Positions 11,248 to 23,406 of a DNA stretch of 54,927 bases are shown here, piece after piece. Position 1 is the first letter of the stretch. Each line of letters starts with the position of its first letter. Both the position numbers and the translations under genes were made by a program. The DNA comes from Conoideocrella luteorostrata (taxonomy: Eukaryota > Ascomycota > Sordariomycetes > Hypocreales > Clavicipitaceae): NCBI GenBank assembly GCA_032433595.1, contig JASWJB010000302.1, positions 1 through 54,927 on the forward strand, written 5' to 3'. Below the pieces are notes generated by a model. That model worked only from the letters and a program-made list of their open reading frames with translations. It ran no database searches and had not been told where the DNA came from.

Positions 11248-12102
11248 ATGGACCAACCTTCCGCACCTAAGGGAGTTAATTCCGCAGATCGCTGGGGCGC
11301 GACGGCCGCTGCGTATCATAAGATATCCGAGGCCGTTCACCCTCACGCCCAACTTCTCATCGAACAAGCTGAGAAGCGTCTTTCGTTCACATCTCCTGGC
11401 GTTCGGGTGCTGGACAATGGCTGTGGTACAGGTGCTGTCTGTCTGATGCTTGCAGCCTCGTACCCGAAAGTCCCTATAGTGGCCTCCGATCTTTCTCCAA
11501 AAATGACGGAGATCGTCTCCCGTCAGGGCATATCCAACATCGAGACTGTAGTAGCTGATGGGATGGACCTCTCCAAGATACGTCAAATGTGTCCAGAAGG
11601 CTTCAGCCACGTTCTCAGCAACTTTATGATCCAGTTTGCCCCAGATCCGTTTCAGCCCATCCAGCAGATGATCACGGTTACTCGCCCGGGTGGCGTCATT
11701 GGACTTGGTACCTGGGGCTCCTGTACGGTGGAAAACATGTTTATCTCCGCTGTTCAATTAGTCTACCCTGAATGGGAATCACCTGGCCTCTGGTCGACAC
11801 GTGATTTTCCAGAACAAGCAGCAGAGATCAAGGCCTGGATGGAGTCTCAGGGAATCATCGATGTTGAAACGCTGGAACTGCCAGCCTGCCCCAAATTCTC
11901 CAGTGTCGAAGAATTTACAACATACTTTTTTGAATCGAAAAATCCCGCGCCAGAAAAACTGGTTGACAGTATTAGAGCGAAGTATGGGGATGATGGAGTG
12001 GAAAAGGTTAGAAGCCGCCTGCCGACAGTTTTTGAGCATGGTGAATGGGATGTCGCAAGACTGGCTTTTAATGCGTTCATCACCGTTGGGCGAAAACCAT
12101 AA
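11248..12102 (+). CDS. Class I SAM-dependent methyltransferase
   Basis: An intronless frame of 284 residues. Motif I of the Rossmann-fold methyltransferases is clear at residues 54-63 (VLDNGCGTGA), followed by an acidic motif II region (PIVASDLSPKM) and a motif III-like VVADGMDL. The motif IV/post region LSNFMIQFAPDPFQPIQQM is followed by RPGGVIGLGTW. The fold transfers a methyl group from S-adenosylmethionine to a small acceptor; the substrate cannot be read from sequence. I chose the ATG at 11248, which has an ACAAAAC-type leader; no earlier ATG is in frame. No other biosynthetic gene is adjacent, so a stand-alone role in small-molecule methylation is as likely as a cluster role. It is intact between two decayed regions. 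Confidence 0.88.
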   Translation: MDQPSAPKGVNSADRWGATAAAYHKISEAVHPHAQLLIEQAEKRLSFTSPGVRVLDNGCGTGAVCLMLAASYPKVPIVASDLSPKMTEIVSRQGISNIETVVADGMDLSKIRQMCPEGFSHVLSNFMIQFAPDPFQPIQQMITVTRPGGVIGLGTWGSCTVENMFISAVQLVYPEWESPGLWSTRDFPEQAAEIKAWMESQGIIDVETLELPACPKFSSVEEFTTYFFESKNPAPEKLVDSIRAKYGDDGVEKVRSRLPTVFEHGEWDVARLAFNAFITVGRKP

Positions 12103-12922
12103 ATAGCCCGTATAGAATACCGATAACAGAATGAACAGGAATGATAAGAAACTGTTAAGTCCAACGAATGCAAGGAGATCTAAAACGGAAATGTAGAAAG
12201 GAATTTTAGGTATCACTACCTAGTACATAAATTAAATTAGACAGAAATTGAGAATAGCATTCTAGAACACGCATCAGATGACCTTAGCAGCTCACATTGT
12301 GACATCTAGCGAACTCCACGCGGATGATGACCTTGACCAACACGTGAAGCCAAGAACTCTGCACAGCCGCACAACACTAGTTCTGTACAGTTTTCATTAT
12401 GTATAAACTATATGTTTCAGCGAGATCGAGTTCCACCCACAGGACGCGAGTAGGCTCTTCAGGAGGAAAGGAATCATCAGAAGATATCACCAATCTATTT
12501 ATTTTTCTGCCAATTTCCACCGTCATAATTGCTCTTATATGCTCATAAAGGCTCATAACGCAATAATACCACTATATTTCCAGAGAACAGCAATCAGAAA
12601 TTAGCAATTAGACAGATAGGCGCCTAGCTTTTCAAGTAATACCAGATGGAATATTAGCGACAATAATCACAGACAACACCTAACGCATAAACGATAACTG
12701 AAGCTGCGACAGAGCAACGCGCTCCAGTAGCGATTATGAAACTGCATTAAGAGTATGTTAACCCACAGGACCTGACTAACCCCTAGCTTGTACGCTACTA
12801 GCTCTACTAGCCTTATCCCCGATTCGCCCCAGGGCCTTAGAACTAAGACCAGAAATAACACTCAGACAACTGCGCCTAACATTGCCTAAGCGGCGCTAAG
12901 CTAACACAGACCTGTGCTTTCC
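12103..12922. other. AT-rich intergenic with probable LINE 5' remains
   Basis: No intact gene. From roughly 12600 the sequence seems to run into the LINE remnant that follows, but stops in every frame prevent a domain call. Confidence 0.4.
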
Positions 12923-13210
12923 ATGAGAAGACGGCCAAGGATATATAACAATAACAGGAAGACGCTTAAGGTCCCCCAGGCAAACTTGGGCAAGATCCTG
13001 GCTGCCTACGACTACGTCCTTGCGCTAGCTAATTTAGAAGAATATAATATCGTCTCTCTTCAGGAACCTTGGACAGAGGCAAAGGACTCTTAATGCCTCA
13101 CGAAAACCTACCTAGCCTACGAAACATTCTGCCTAGTTAATAGCTAGGATAGTGATAACACGCGGCTAAGGGTTATAATACATGTTCGCAAAGGCTTGTG
13201 TATCCTTGTG
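12923..13210 (+). mobile_element. LINE (non-LTR retrotransposon) endonuclease remnant
   Basis: Plus-strand translation from 12923 gives a start of an ORF2-type protein: NLGKILAAYDYVLALANLEE then YNIVSLQEPWTEAKDS. The LQEPW segment is characteristic of the apurinic-type endonuclease of fungal LINEs (Tad-like). In-frame stops follow at once, one of which reads TAG where Trp would be expected. This fits C-to-T/G-to-A damage of the RIP kind. No reverse transcriptase follows, so only a short, dead 5' part of ORF2 is left. Confidence 0.7.
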
Positions 13211-13270
13211 TGTTACGTGCTGGATACGCCTAGTGGGATGCTAGGCGTGGCACGTGGATTGTCGGTATTA
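13211..13270 (+). repeat. LTR-like hairpin sequence, copy A
   Basis: Begins TGTTACGTGCTGG. Two nested complementary arms can pair: ACGTGC (13215-13220) with GCACGT (13250-13255), and CGCCTAG (13227-13233) with CTAGGCG (13241-13247). A diverged copy occurs at 37670-37730. The TGTTA start suggests an LTR end, but no matching right end was found. Confidence 0.55.
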
Positions 13271-15255
13271 GGTACTATCGTAAGGGTCGTAAGATAAGAT
13301 GCACGTAAGCAAATCAAAGTGAAACACAAGTCAGATGTAAAGTGGCTGTAAGATAGTTGCTGATTTCATCTACTGATAGGCTGGATTCGACCTTTTATGT
13401 GCCGAGTCTGTCACGTGAGTGACCCGAGTAACCTGTGCTAGCTATGGCTATTCTAATACGCAACATTTATACTGTGGCCTAGCTAATTCTAAGGAGCTAG
13501 CGGCAAAGATAATAAGGCTAATTTCTCTAATGTAATTACGCTATTCTATGATTGTGATTAGTGATCAATATCCCTTTACCTAACCTTAGCGGGTCGGCGA
13601 AGCCGCAAAGCAAAGGCTACGTGTGCTGTTAGAACTTGGCATAACTTGCATAACTCAGAGCAGCTCAGGATTGCTCAGGATTGCTCAGGGCAGCTCAGGG
13701 GCAAGCAGGTTAAAGCGGCCAGAGCTTAGGATCTCGTTCAAAAAAGGAAGTGGAGCTTTTAGTTTTCCCGCTAGATATGGCTGGGACAGCCCCGAATCCA
13801 GGTACAACGTAAGTCAAGGTAGCCTCTCTGCTGAAGAAAGCTGAGGCGCAGCCGCTGGAGCAGCACGGGAGAATCGTAGTACGGGCCATTGTTGTGCCAT
13901 TCGAAGCGTTCAGCATGATGAAATATCATGCTGCATGGTAAGGAGTCGTAGCGGCCGACGACGTATCCATTTGAGGTCAAAGTTGGAACTCGCACCCCCG
14001 TATTTGAAACTGCTTGCATGAGTAACCGCGAGGGCTTGGAGTGTCTCAAACCTATCTGAGATATATTAATGCTTCGCTGCCTTTTTCTCACGGTCGACCT
14101 AATCAGAAGTCGGGTTGATCCGTGTTGTAGATGTTCTTCCTCCACTTCAGCAGATGGTTCTCGAGCTATGTTACATTGCTCAAGCTGTTGCCTGCAACGA
14201 CCGGCTCAGCACTATCATTTGCTAGTGAAGAGGCCGTGAATACAAAGATGGGGATCCAAATCGCACAAATGTATATCCATACCAAGAGCAGCACGATGCT
14301 ACGCCCAATTCGAAGGCCGGCAAGACGCAAGAGAGAGCTTCCAGGCTGGTGGAGTGAAAGCTTGCTTCAATGCTCGAGGTTATGGAAGCATCTCCATAGG
14401 TATCGGAGGTGGGGGAAATTAAGGTAATGAAAGACAGAATTGTCGATAGGCTAGGAGGAAGTCGTAGGGCCTCAGCCGCTGGTTTGTGTGTCTAGTATCC
14501 ATAAATGAACTAGGGTGAAAGACAGAGGATACAATTTTGAAAGGTTGTTCAGCAGTTAATGGCTGGTAAGATAAGATTTAATAACAGACTCTACGTCGCA
14601 TGCTGCAAGTCACGGAGGAATATCTGGCACATCGCGCATTCATTGTTTCCACGGGCGCCCTGGCTGCTTGATCGCCTGCGGCCTTGTTGACAAAAACTTG
14701 AGTAATAAATAGCCCATGTAGCCACGATTTCGAAAGTCAACCCCGCTGAGCCTGCTTTACCACGTCCAGCCAGCATTGGTAGGCTGTGCCTATACTCCGG
14801 AGACTTCATCAGAAATTGTACCTCTCTCAAATATTCTGCGCACAGTCAACCAAGTCTCTTTTTACCCTAGAACCAGAACGAAAGGAGCCCCTACGGAGCA
14901 CCTAAGCTGTAGCTGCAAGTTCCCCACTTGTGCTAAATTTCCAGGTCAATTTTACTCCGTACGGCCTCTACTCCATACTCTGTGCGGAGTACGCCACAGG
15001 AGGGGGCAAGTTAGCCACTGCATTGCCTTCGCGCGGAATTCAGACTGCGCACTCCTGCCAGCACATGCGCTGCGCTGTCGCGTAAACGTACGGCTTAATT
15101 GTAACTACCTCACAGAATAGGGTATCCCTCTCTACCCAGCCTATCTTAATATGCACATTTCTGATCTCGTGGATTGTCCTCAATCCGACTTTGCCAAATA
15201 TGGCGCCCAGGCCACTATGTCCGTGACATGAATGAACGAGCGGTATGTACGGAGG
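13271..15255. other. Intergenic, no intact gene
   Basis: Degraded sequence with repeated CAGCTCAGG/TTGCTCAGG motifs near 13660-13700. On the minus strand near 14220-14330 there is a short frame with a hydrophobic helix (VWIYICAIWIPIFVF) that I could not extend into a gene. ACTCCGTACGG and GCGGAGTACG half-palindromes occur near 14956-14996. Confidence 0.45.
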
Positions 15256-16980
15256 CTACTCAATGCTCGCAAAGTTCCAACAAATGTCAATCATTTTTCG
15301 GGCAGTTTTCCATTCATTTGCCGACCTCTCCGCCATAAGCTCCTTTCGCAATTCCTTGGCCTCATCCTCATTAATTCCCAAATCGACATGATCCGGTACC
15401 ATCTGCCTCAATTCTGGCAGCAGATTAAATCTGCCGAGATCAACTTGCTCAAGCCACCAGCTCTTCTGTTGCGGTGGCACATTCGCCGTAGAAATGACCA
15501 GGATGGCACGGTCCACGAGGAATAAAGCAAGGATTTTTCGATGGCCAGGCCTTGACGGATCAGCGAGCTTGAAGGGAGCAACACGATGCTGATAGATATT
15601 GGGAAAGAAGAGCGCCCGTTCAGCTTTGGTGGGCACACTACCAACGTTTTGCGTGGTCGAGCCACCGGGGTAGCTCATTGCAAACTCACGAGAAAGGGTG
15701 CGCCAATCCTCCCTGGTGTACTCAAAGTCAGAGTCACGTTCCAGATGATCACCGTTTGCCTGCGTACGGAAGCCAAGGCGACTTTCGGTGATGTTCTCGG
15801 TATCATAGTAGAACAAAGCGGTCGAGCAGATATGCTCGTTAATTTGTCCGTCAACATGCCACGAGCCACCGTCATAGGTAGGCTGATCGGGTGTAAGGTG
15901 AATGTTGGCAAGTTTGACGATGACCTGTAAGCGACGACGACCTAGACAAAACAGCAGGGTCTTGTTTGATGGACGAGAAGAAATGAAATGGTCTGATGTG
16001 TTCGGCTTGCAGCTTGACTTGGGGCTCGATCCTGGGCTCAGGAAGCACAACAGCACGTGTCTTATAGAACCACCGGAAGTCCCGGCATTTTACTTCTTAT
16101 TCGGATACGTGATGAGCGGCACGCTCGGCTTCAAAGTACCCCTTGACTTTGGAATACTCTTCTCCATTGTCTCCTTTGTCTTTGTCATTGATATAATACT
16201 CGCTCTCGTCGGACGCTTCTGTGTCGTAGTCACTCTCTTGAAGACGGTCCGATTTCCGAACCTCACCGAAGAATTGCCCGACACTCCATGGATGTTTTGG
16301 TGGCTCGTTCCTGTGTCCTTCCTCCATGGCCATTTCTTCCATACCTCTGTTCACGCTGTCGTCGTAATAATTATACTGCCGCTAATACCGCCATCGGAGA
16401 GGCTCGTCTCCCTGGGTCCGTCTCGCTTTAGGTGCAAGAAAACGATGACCTACGACAGGTTCGCTTAGTCCGGCACCTGATACGAGCGATGTCCGTCTTA
16501 ATACGTTGCATTTCGAATTCCTCTGGCCAACGGCACACAATATCCCCTGCAGGCAGGCCTTCCCGATGAATTGTTCAATGATAGGGTGTAATGGTGCATG
16601 ATGAAGTGGATGCAAGTTTTTTATGTAACTTCCAATCTGGGCATATCCGTTTTCCAGTATAACATCGCACGGCAGCCATTGGAATCGAGTGGAGGTACAG
16701 TGCCGCATGTCGTCCTTCGCATCATTTAGCTTCGGGATTACGCCCCCTTTGCAGCAATTTTGCAAAGCTTCATCAAAGCCAAGGCGCCTGTCGAAAAGCA
16801 TCCGAGAACGTCCATAGACCAAGGGCCATAAGGAGGGGTGTACCAAACCGAGAACCCTTATCTTGATTCCAGGATGCCAGTCTTTCTCCTCGTCAGGGGC
16901 ATTCTCTAGCGGCTTCACCGCTTCTCGTAGCTGCTGCCTGCCATCTGAGAAATTTTCGTACCAATTAGACAGGTGTTGAG
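15256..16980 (-). pseudogene. Broken DUF4246 protein gene
   Basis: Three minus-strand reading frames carry successive parts of one DUF4246 protein, a large fungal family of unknown, possibly oxygenase-like, function. The upstream piece (about 16980-16500) holds QQLREAVKPLENAPDEEKDW, LVHPSLWPLVYGRSR and RFQWLPCDV. The middle piece (16354-16097) is the acidic section with DYDTEASDESEYYINDKD and AERAAHHVSE. The last piece (16000-15256) has QVIVKLANIHLTP, GGSWHVDGQINEHI and PGHRKILALFLVD, and ends normally. At least two frame changes separate them (near 16490 and 15940-16060), and the expected N-terminal part was not found. An unrecognised intron could explain one shift but not all. The H-x-D/E and H-R motifs of the last part are intact, so decay may be recent. 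Confidence 0.75.
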
Positions 16981-18913
16981 CCAGGTGGAAAGACGAGATG
17001 CGCCGACAACGGTTCAAAAGCCAGCAAGGGCCACAATAAGGCAGTTGACACTGTTGGGCATGAAGACGTTGTGATGTCACCTTGGCTGCGGCAGCCGTCA
17101 AGCAAGAGCACGGCCACATTGCTCCACCTCCCGTGTGCAGATATTACTCCGTGCGGACCAGGCATCGCGTGAATGGGGTCCAGTCACCAGCGTCATGGGG
17201 CAATTTTACGCTGTGGAAAGTGGCATGAATGGGCTAAATTGATGCTTCTGACGGTGTTTTCCTCCCAGGGAACTCCTTTCTCTCCAACTCCTCAATCCCA
17301 ACTATTAAACTCCGACCTTTTCAGCAGGCTTCCGATACCGCTAGAGGCCAGTTCATGCCTCCTGAACCTTATTGGTAGCTACCCTAGCCACTTACGGTAC
17401 TGATCTTCTTGGCGGAAGCAATCCTGGCCGTGCCGCCAAACTGTGGAGAGTCTGCCCGCGCTCTCCCGCCTGTATCAGTTATTCCTGACGTGTGGGGAGG
17501 CTCTCATCCAACCACCTACCTAGTCATAAATTAAATAGGAAGGTCAAAGGTATAATAACTTATTTACAATAGCATGGATTGCCGATTGGGGAAGAATAAA
17601 TATGGCAGGCTGTTCTACTAAGCCAGAGCAAACACACGCGACACACCGCCGCTGGTGCCGGCTACTTACATGCTGGAGTGCCTGTGGTCCGCAATGCCGT
17701 TGCCACTGCCATTAGCCAACGTACGACGGCCGTCATAGTTGGTCGGGCAAGAACTCCCTACACTACTCCGTAATTGACGCCCAAAGCTGACAGCAGGCAT
17801 TTGATTCCAACTTGGTGCGACGCCGCACAGAGTACGGAGTGCAGTATGTGGCATAAAATTCTCGTGCGCCTGCCAGCGTAAAAGACACCTGAAGGCACGC
17901 AAAAACTTTGTGCTTCCCACTGTACGGAGTACTCCGCACATCACAAATTGACATCTGCCGACTTAACCGAAGTAGAAGTGGAGCGATGATCAGCAACACC
18001 ACCACTTCTTGTATTGCCGCACGCCAGAAGCTGGGCTGTCGGGTCTCCCCGAAAAAGAACAAGTCTGTAAAAATAGCCTCGATGCTACAGTAAGAAGACT
18101 ATCCGCCCCTCCTGTTGCATGAACAGAACCAACTCATGTCCAGACTAGTTAGTGGGTTCTCCAGATGCGCACCACGAAGAGCTGCGCGACCTGTAGCGCC
18201 AGCTCCGAATGGTACGGTGCACAAGTTCAAGCTACGAAATTCAGTGTAATTTCGCTTTCTACGAGCAAACGAGCATGGCACACCGCATCCAGCGGCGGTT
18301 TTGTTGTAAAGTCATAACCGATATATGCCAATTACACGGAGTAGAGAGCATACACTATCTATCCATCCATGGCCAAACAAACACCCCCAGGACATGAGGA
18401 GAGCCGCGAAACGCCATGGCAGACCTGACACTCGCAATTAGCTCCGTCACACTGCACTGGCGTCGCGCAGCCTGGCCAACGCTTACTGAGCCTTACGGCC
18501 GTGGAGCAATCCTCCACAGTCGCAACGCCCTCATTCGGGCCACGGGCGTCCTTACTCAGCGGCAAAATTGGGTTTCGCAAGCGAAGAAATGCCAAATCGC
18601 ACGGCTAATTGGCTCAGCTCAATCGAGGCGATGCCGGGAGGCAGATATGGTGGCCATGCAAGTTGCTTAGCGATTCTGGCTAGTGCTCGGATGTGGCTGC
18701 TGCGTTGGGTGTGTTGGGTGTGTTGGGAATCAACATCTTGCGGAACTATTATATAATGGCTGTCTGCACATAACCGAGCACCAGGCTCGCTCAATTCAGC
18801 ATCATCGATGCATTTAGGACAGCTCATTCATCAACTCTCACCGCTCGCAAAGCCGTTAGCTCAATAACAGCCACTTTGACTATCCTCTGCCACCCCAGAA
18901 ATCTTTGTCGACC
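16981..18913. other. Intergenic, no gene recognised
   Basis: Short frames only. It holds a TACGGAGTACTCCG palindrome at 17923-17936 and AT-rich stretches near 17520-17600. The last 100 bases form the leader of the reductase gene. Confidence 0.45.
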
Positions 18914-20027
18914 ATGGCTGGTGATCTCATCCTGGTAAACATTGCTTCTCTCACCTCTCCAATGGCACCGCTAACCTCGCCAGCTCACCGGCGCGACCGG
19001 CATGATCGGCTTCAAAACACTCACCCTCCTCCTCCAGGAGGGCTACGTCGTGCGCGCCGCCGTGCGCAACCAAGCCGGCTTCGACAGAATCTCGTCTTTG
19101 GGGCCCGTCGCAAAGTTCAAGGCGCAGTTGAGCAGCGTCATCGTTCCCGAGATTACCGTCCCGGGCGCATACGATGAAGCCGTCCGGGGCGTCAAGTACA
19201 TCGTCCACGCGGCATCTCCTTTGCCGGGCAGCACCCAAGGAGCAGACTACCAGGCCACCCTGATCCAGCCCGCCGTTGAGGGAACAGTGGGCATCCTGAA
19301 GTCTGCTGCCAAAACCACTGGCATCGAGAGAGTGGTTATCACAGCATCTGTATCATCAATTGTCTCGAACGAAAGGGTTCGTTCGGGGGTCATGTTCGAT
19401 GGTGAGCCCTCCCACTGTCATTTATTTCTTTTCCGCCTACTTACGTCTTCTCCAGAAAACACCCTTGATACCGACACCAAGGGTCCCCTCAACGACGAAG
19501 TCTACGCTTATTTTGCCTCCAAGGCGCTCGCCCACGCCGCAGTGAAAGACTTCATGCAAACCGCCAAACCATCCTTCAACGTCATCAACGTTCTGCCCGC
19601 GTATGTCGTCGGGCGCGACGAGACAGTCACCGACGCAAGCGCCATCGCCAAGGGATCCAACGGCCTCGTCATGGGCCCTCTGCTCGGATACCCGCGTGAC
19701 TACCCCATCGGCGGGCGCACAGTGCACCTGGACGATGGCGCAAAGATGCATGTCCTCTCGCTGGAACCCAAGGTCGAGGGTAATCAGGACTTTCTGGCAG
19801 CTGCCGAGGGCATTGAGTGGGCGGATTCGTTTGAGATTGTAAAGAGGCGGTATCCAAAGGCATATGCAGAGGGGGTGTTCAAGTTTGAGAGTATCTCGAA
19901 GCCGGTGACTACGACGGCGAATGTTGACGCTGGCAAGGCAACGAGGGTGCTGGGCGTGGAGTTTAAGGGCTTTGAGGAGCAGGTTGTGTCTGTGGTTGAT
20001 CACTTTCTGGAGCTGGCTGCTCAATGA
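18914..20027 (+). CDS. NAD(P)-dependent extended SDR, dihydroflavonol-reductase-like
   Basis: Three exons, 18914-18934, 18984-19401 and 19456-20027, give 336 residues. Exon 1 encodes only MAGDLIL; a 49-nt intron with a GCTAAC branch site joins it to LTGATGMIG, completing the cofactor-binding glycine motif (residues 8-16). ITASVSSIVS supplies the serine and YFASK (Tyr165, Lys169) the catalytic pair. These are features of the dihydroflavonol/cinnamoyl reductase branch of extended SDRs, which reduce aldehydes or ketones with NADPH in the cytosol. The second intron (54 nt, GTGAGC...TCCAG) is a multiple of three and lacks stops, so an 18-residue longer isoform is possible; removal restores better family spacing before DTDTKGPLND. 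The substrate is unknown. No metabolic partner is adjacent. Confidence 0.88.
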
Positions 20028-20047
20028 TTACTAGCCCTATCCTCTAG

Positions 20048-20110
20048 GTTTCACGATCCTACCGATGAATTCCAAGCTGCCAGAACACCACGATAACCCC
20101 CTGGAGCGGC
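20048..20110 (+). repeat. Coding-like dispersed repeat, copy 1
   Basis: Translates ILPMNSKLPEHHDNPLERL. The copy at 46682-46745 translates ILPMNSNLPEHHNNPLDRL. DNA differences are mostly codon-neutral or conservative, which suggests both derive from a protein-coding element, possibly a transposase end. The parent element is not identified. Confidence 0.6.
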
Positions 20111-20504
20111 TTTACAGAGCAATCGCAGCATAATCACGTCAAAAGAGGGGGGAAATCCTGTTGCCCAGCTTGTCAGGGCTTCTGATGTGGCCAAACCCGA
20201 GCTCGAAATGCCCTTCAGCCTTAATTCACGATGCCTTCAATGGGCGGCAGGGCAATGGGCCACTTGTTGGGGTGGGGCTACCTCGAGTGCGATGTAGCTC
20301 TGTGTACGGAGTAAAAGAGGAGACTTGCAAGACCTCCATCACCATAGAAAATAGGCTGTAAACAAAGTGCCTTTAATTTCCTACATTCTATTTTTGACTT
20401 GACCCACAGTGCATCCATTGCACCCCTCCGGAATCTAGGAGATGGTGCGGAGTACCGAGTAGTGCTAGATAGACTGGAAGGGTGATCTCTTGATGACTGG
20501 TTGA

Positions 20505-20925
20505 CTACGGAGTGATTATGACAATGCTAAAGCACGTGACTACGAGCCACAGTGGTGCTAGTTATCTCGTCGCAAGGGAGTAAATTTGCAGTGGCTACTA
20601 AAAAGCAGAGTGACAATTTGACCGGTGTGGACCCACCCGTCCAAATTCTATTTTATGACCCTAGAAAGATAAGCAGCGAATTCAATACAGCATCTTAGAG
20701 CCTTTAATTTCCTAGCTAGTGATGTGATTTTCATCGAAATCGGGCTATAATTGAATTTGTTGTACCGTGACAGCTAAATCAGTCAAATTCGAAGGTTGCG
20801 GGGGCTCGAACCGTTTAATCTTCAGGAGCGTGGACTAATTACAATAGTGCTTTATCACATGACTGCGTGACTCCGTGGTAGCGCTAGTAATCCCGTCTCA
20901 GAGGATTAAATTTGCAGTGAATTGG
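20505..20925. repeat. Two diverged copies of a TAAATTTGCAGTG repeat
   Basis: Copies near 20505-20600 and 20835-20925 share GTGACT, GTGGT, CTAGTNATC and TAAATTTGCAGTG in the same order. A third, shorter copy occurs at 32975-33035 (TCATCTCGTCGCCTGGGAGTAAATTTACAGTG). Differences are largely transitions. Confidence 0.5.
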
Positions 20926-23406
20926 CTAGAAAAGGAAATTGAGTCAACCAGTTAGAAGGATACTCAACCTACCCGCTAATTTATACCCTAGAGATATATT
21001 CTCCGTATTCGGTACAACACGTCTCCCAGCCCTAATTAATAGCAGGGAGGAACTCACAGCATCGCGTGCTGTGCGGAGTAATCACGAAAGAATTAAATTT
21101 ATCGCCGCGATTAGAAGCAGGGTTAAAGGCAAGCCGGCACATGCTATCAGAAGCTTGCTCATGTGAGCTACGATTATCGTCAATAACGAATTCGCTCATT
21201 AAGGTACGAATTACTGCCTGCGGCAAGTCGTCTGTGAAACGCGGTGCATGATTTAGAGCACCACTGAAGGTCAATCTGGGTTGTCTGTGCTGACAGACGT
21301 GCTGTGGGGTCCCTGTACGACTTACGGTCATTGAAGAGAGAGGGACGCCACAGAGAGTACTACCCTATGCCGCAGACCACCAGACTCCACAAACACAAAC
21401 AATACGCAAGGAATACTTATAAGCAGCCACATATACTCCATACTGGACTGGTGTCTTAGAGACTTAATCAGCTGAATATACAAAGAATTCTCCGCCACCG
21501 TTCCACCCAGCCACCACGCTCTCAACGAACCCTTAAACTAGCCACCCACGCATGAGCAGACCGTTCAAAGATGTGAACATCCGCCCGAGAGTCCTGCTAA
21601 CATGGAACTTACGCTGCCGTTATTATCTGTTGCAACCATAGCCTGGTAGCGTACCCTCTTGAAGACAATGCTCCAACTAGATCTCTCATTTGTGAACTAT
21701 CTACTCCGTGCACCCTCAGCACCTTCTGCACCGAGCATGCTTCCAAACATGCAAAAATATTAACTACGCCAAACACATTCTAACTCATCTATCAAGCAGC
21801 AATTCCCATCACCCCTCCTCCCTATCATGTACAGGAAATGCCGAGGCTGCCATCATGCATGGGGCGATGTACATGCAGCCCATCCCGGTACGTCACCCGA
21901 CCCGTGCCACCACACCATTTTCCGTCCGTACTCCGTGCACCCGCCGAAAATGGCTCTTCTCAACCACGGCCACCATCACTTTCTCGCAGTACCACCGGCA
22001 GAGACGTAGATGTATATGGCAGATGCTGGTGTGTGGTACAGCATAAACATTCAACGTGGAGGGTCGTGTTGGGCATGAATTCTGGTCACGGGAATCAATA
22101 TATCTGCACCTCGAGCAAGCGGAATACTACTTTGTGAAGCTATCCGCCCCCCAGATGCAGCTTCAGCAAAATACTCAACGTCTCTCAACAGCCCCATGCG
22201 CAGAAAGGTTGTTTGACCGTCCCGTCTCCAGCCGAATAGTTGACCAACCACTGGGCAGGTATTGAAGGAGACAAGCAAACAAGGCAACGGGGCAAGGCAG
22301 GCACCAAATCAAGTCTAGGCACGTAGGAAGCCCGGACGTACCATAGAACGTGCAGCGCGCCATACTTACTAAAACAACCCTAAAATACAAAACTTGCTGA
22401 TCAATGAATCCCCAGAAAACTTAGGCAAGAAACTCATTCATCGCTGTGGATCGACCAAACCCGTTTTGTGTACCGTTCAAGTCCAACCCCTGCGCAATAT
22501 TCGCTTTCTAGGCAGCAAGAGTGGGGCTGTCAACGGCGAGCTTGGCAACTTGGCAACTTGGCAGTCAACAATGATCGAACCCCGCGGCTTATCGATAATT
22601 TTTTTAATATTTCTGGGTGCCCGTCTTGGAAGTGCGGGGCAATAACTGACTAGACACTCATCCGTGCCGTTGCTTGCTTGCCGATGAGTGTTTTGGCGAA
22701 CAATGGGTCATGAATGGGTGGTGACAAACCGGCGATCATGCAAGACGCGAGATCACGGGTACAACATAGACAAGCGACAGCGGCCTGCGTAGGCCAGAGC
22801 TGCCGTTGAGTGAGTCAACGGTGTGCAAGGGAGCTGAGGGTGGGCGAGAGTGGGTGTTGAGCTGTGGAGTGTGGCGTGCCGTCAGTTCTGAGTCTTGGCG
22901 GCGAGCATGTATGCGGGACATGGAAGTTGGTGCACAGGCGTATGCACAACGCTTGTAGATCTGTTGTTGCCGATACTTGCGATTATCTACACGGCGGGAG
23001 GGGGTGGGCGCAGAGAGCCCGAAGTCAAGGCAACCTTCACGTCCATCTGCTTCTGTTTACTTCCGCCTCGTTTCTATCGACGGCTTTTAAGAGGCAAGCA
23101 CGTAAGAAAATCTGTTCATAAAAGACATGTAAAACTGGTATCACTCAAATTATGCAAGTTATAGTGACTGGTATATGTGAACGCTAACGAGATTGGTCTT
23201 GTTGTCAAATGTCATATTTTTCCATTCTATTCCAATTCCATGTCCTGTGTAACCGTGTCTTATATCCGTATCCATCGCTGTATAGGTATTTCTAAATCGC
23301 TTCCAGGGTTCCGTTATCCCCTAATTCCAAATTCCCGACAAAAAGTAACGTCATCGCTTGCTTATGTCCCAATTCTAATCATACAATGCCCGCGTATTGA
23401 ATCCTT

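Larger units (their letters stand above)
20028..23406. other. Repeat-bearing intergenic region
   Basis: No intact gene. It contains a 65-bp copy shared with 46.7 kb (20048-20110), two diverged copies of a TAAATTTGCAGTG repeat (about 20505-20600 and 20835-20925), several ACGGAGTA half-palindromes, and a TTGGCAACTTGGCAACTTGG run near 22540-22562. Confidence 0.55.

Noticed and set aside
15902..16468. 188-residue plus-strand frame with hydrophobic stretches
   Set aside because: It lies antisense to the DUF4246 remnant, whose minus-strand frames match a real family; the hydrophobicity is the complement of its acidic section.
20780..20840. tRNA-like B box (GGTTCGAGCCC on the minus strand)
   Set aside because: No matching A box or cloverleaf could be drawn around it, so no tRNA is called.
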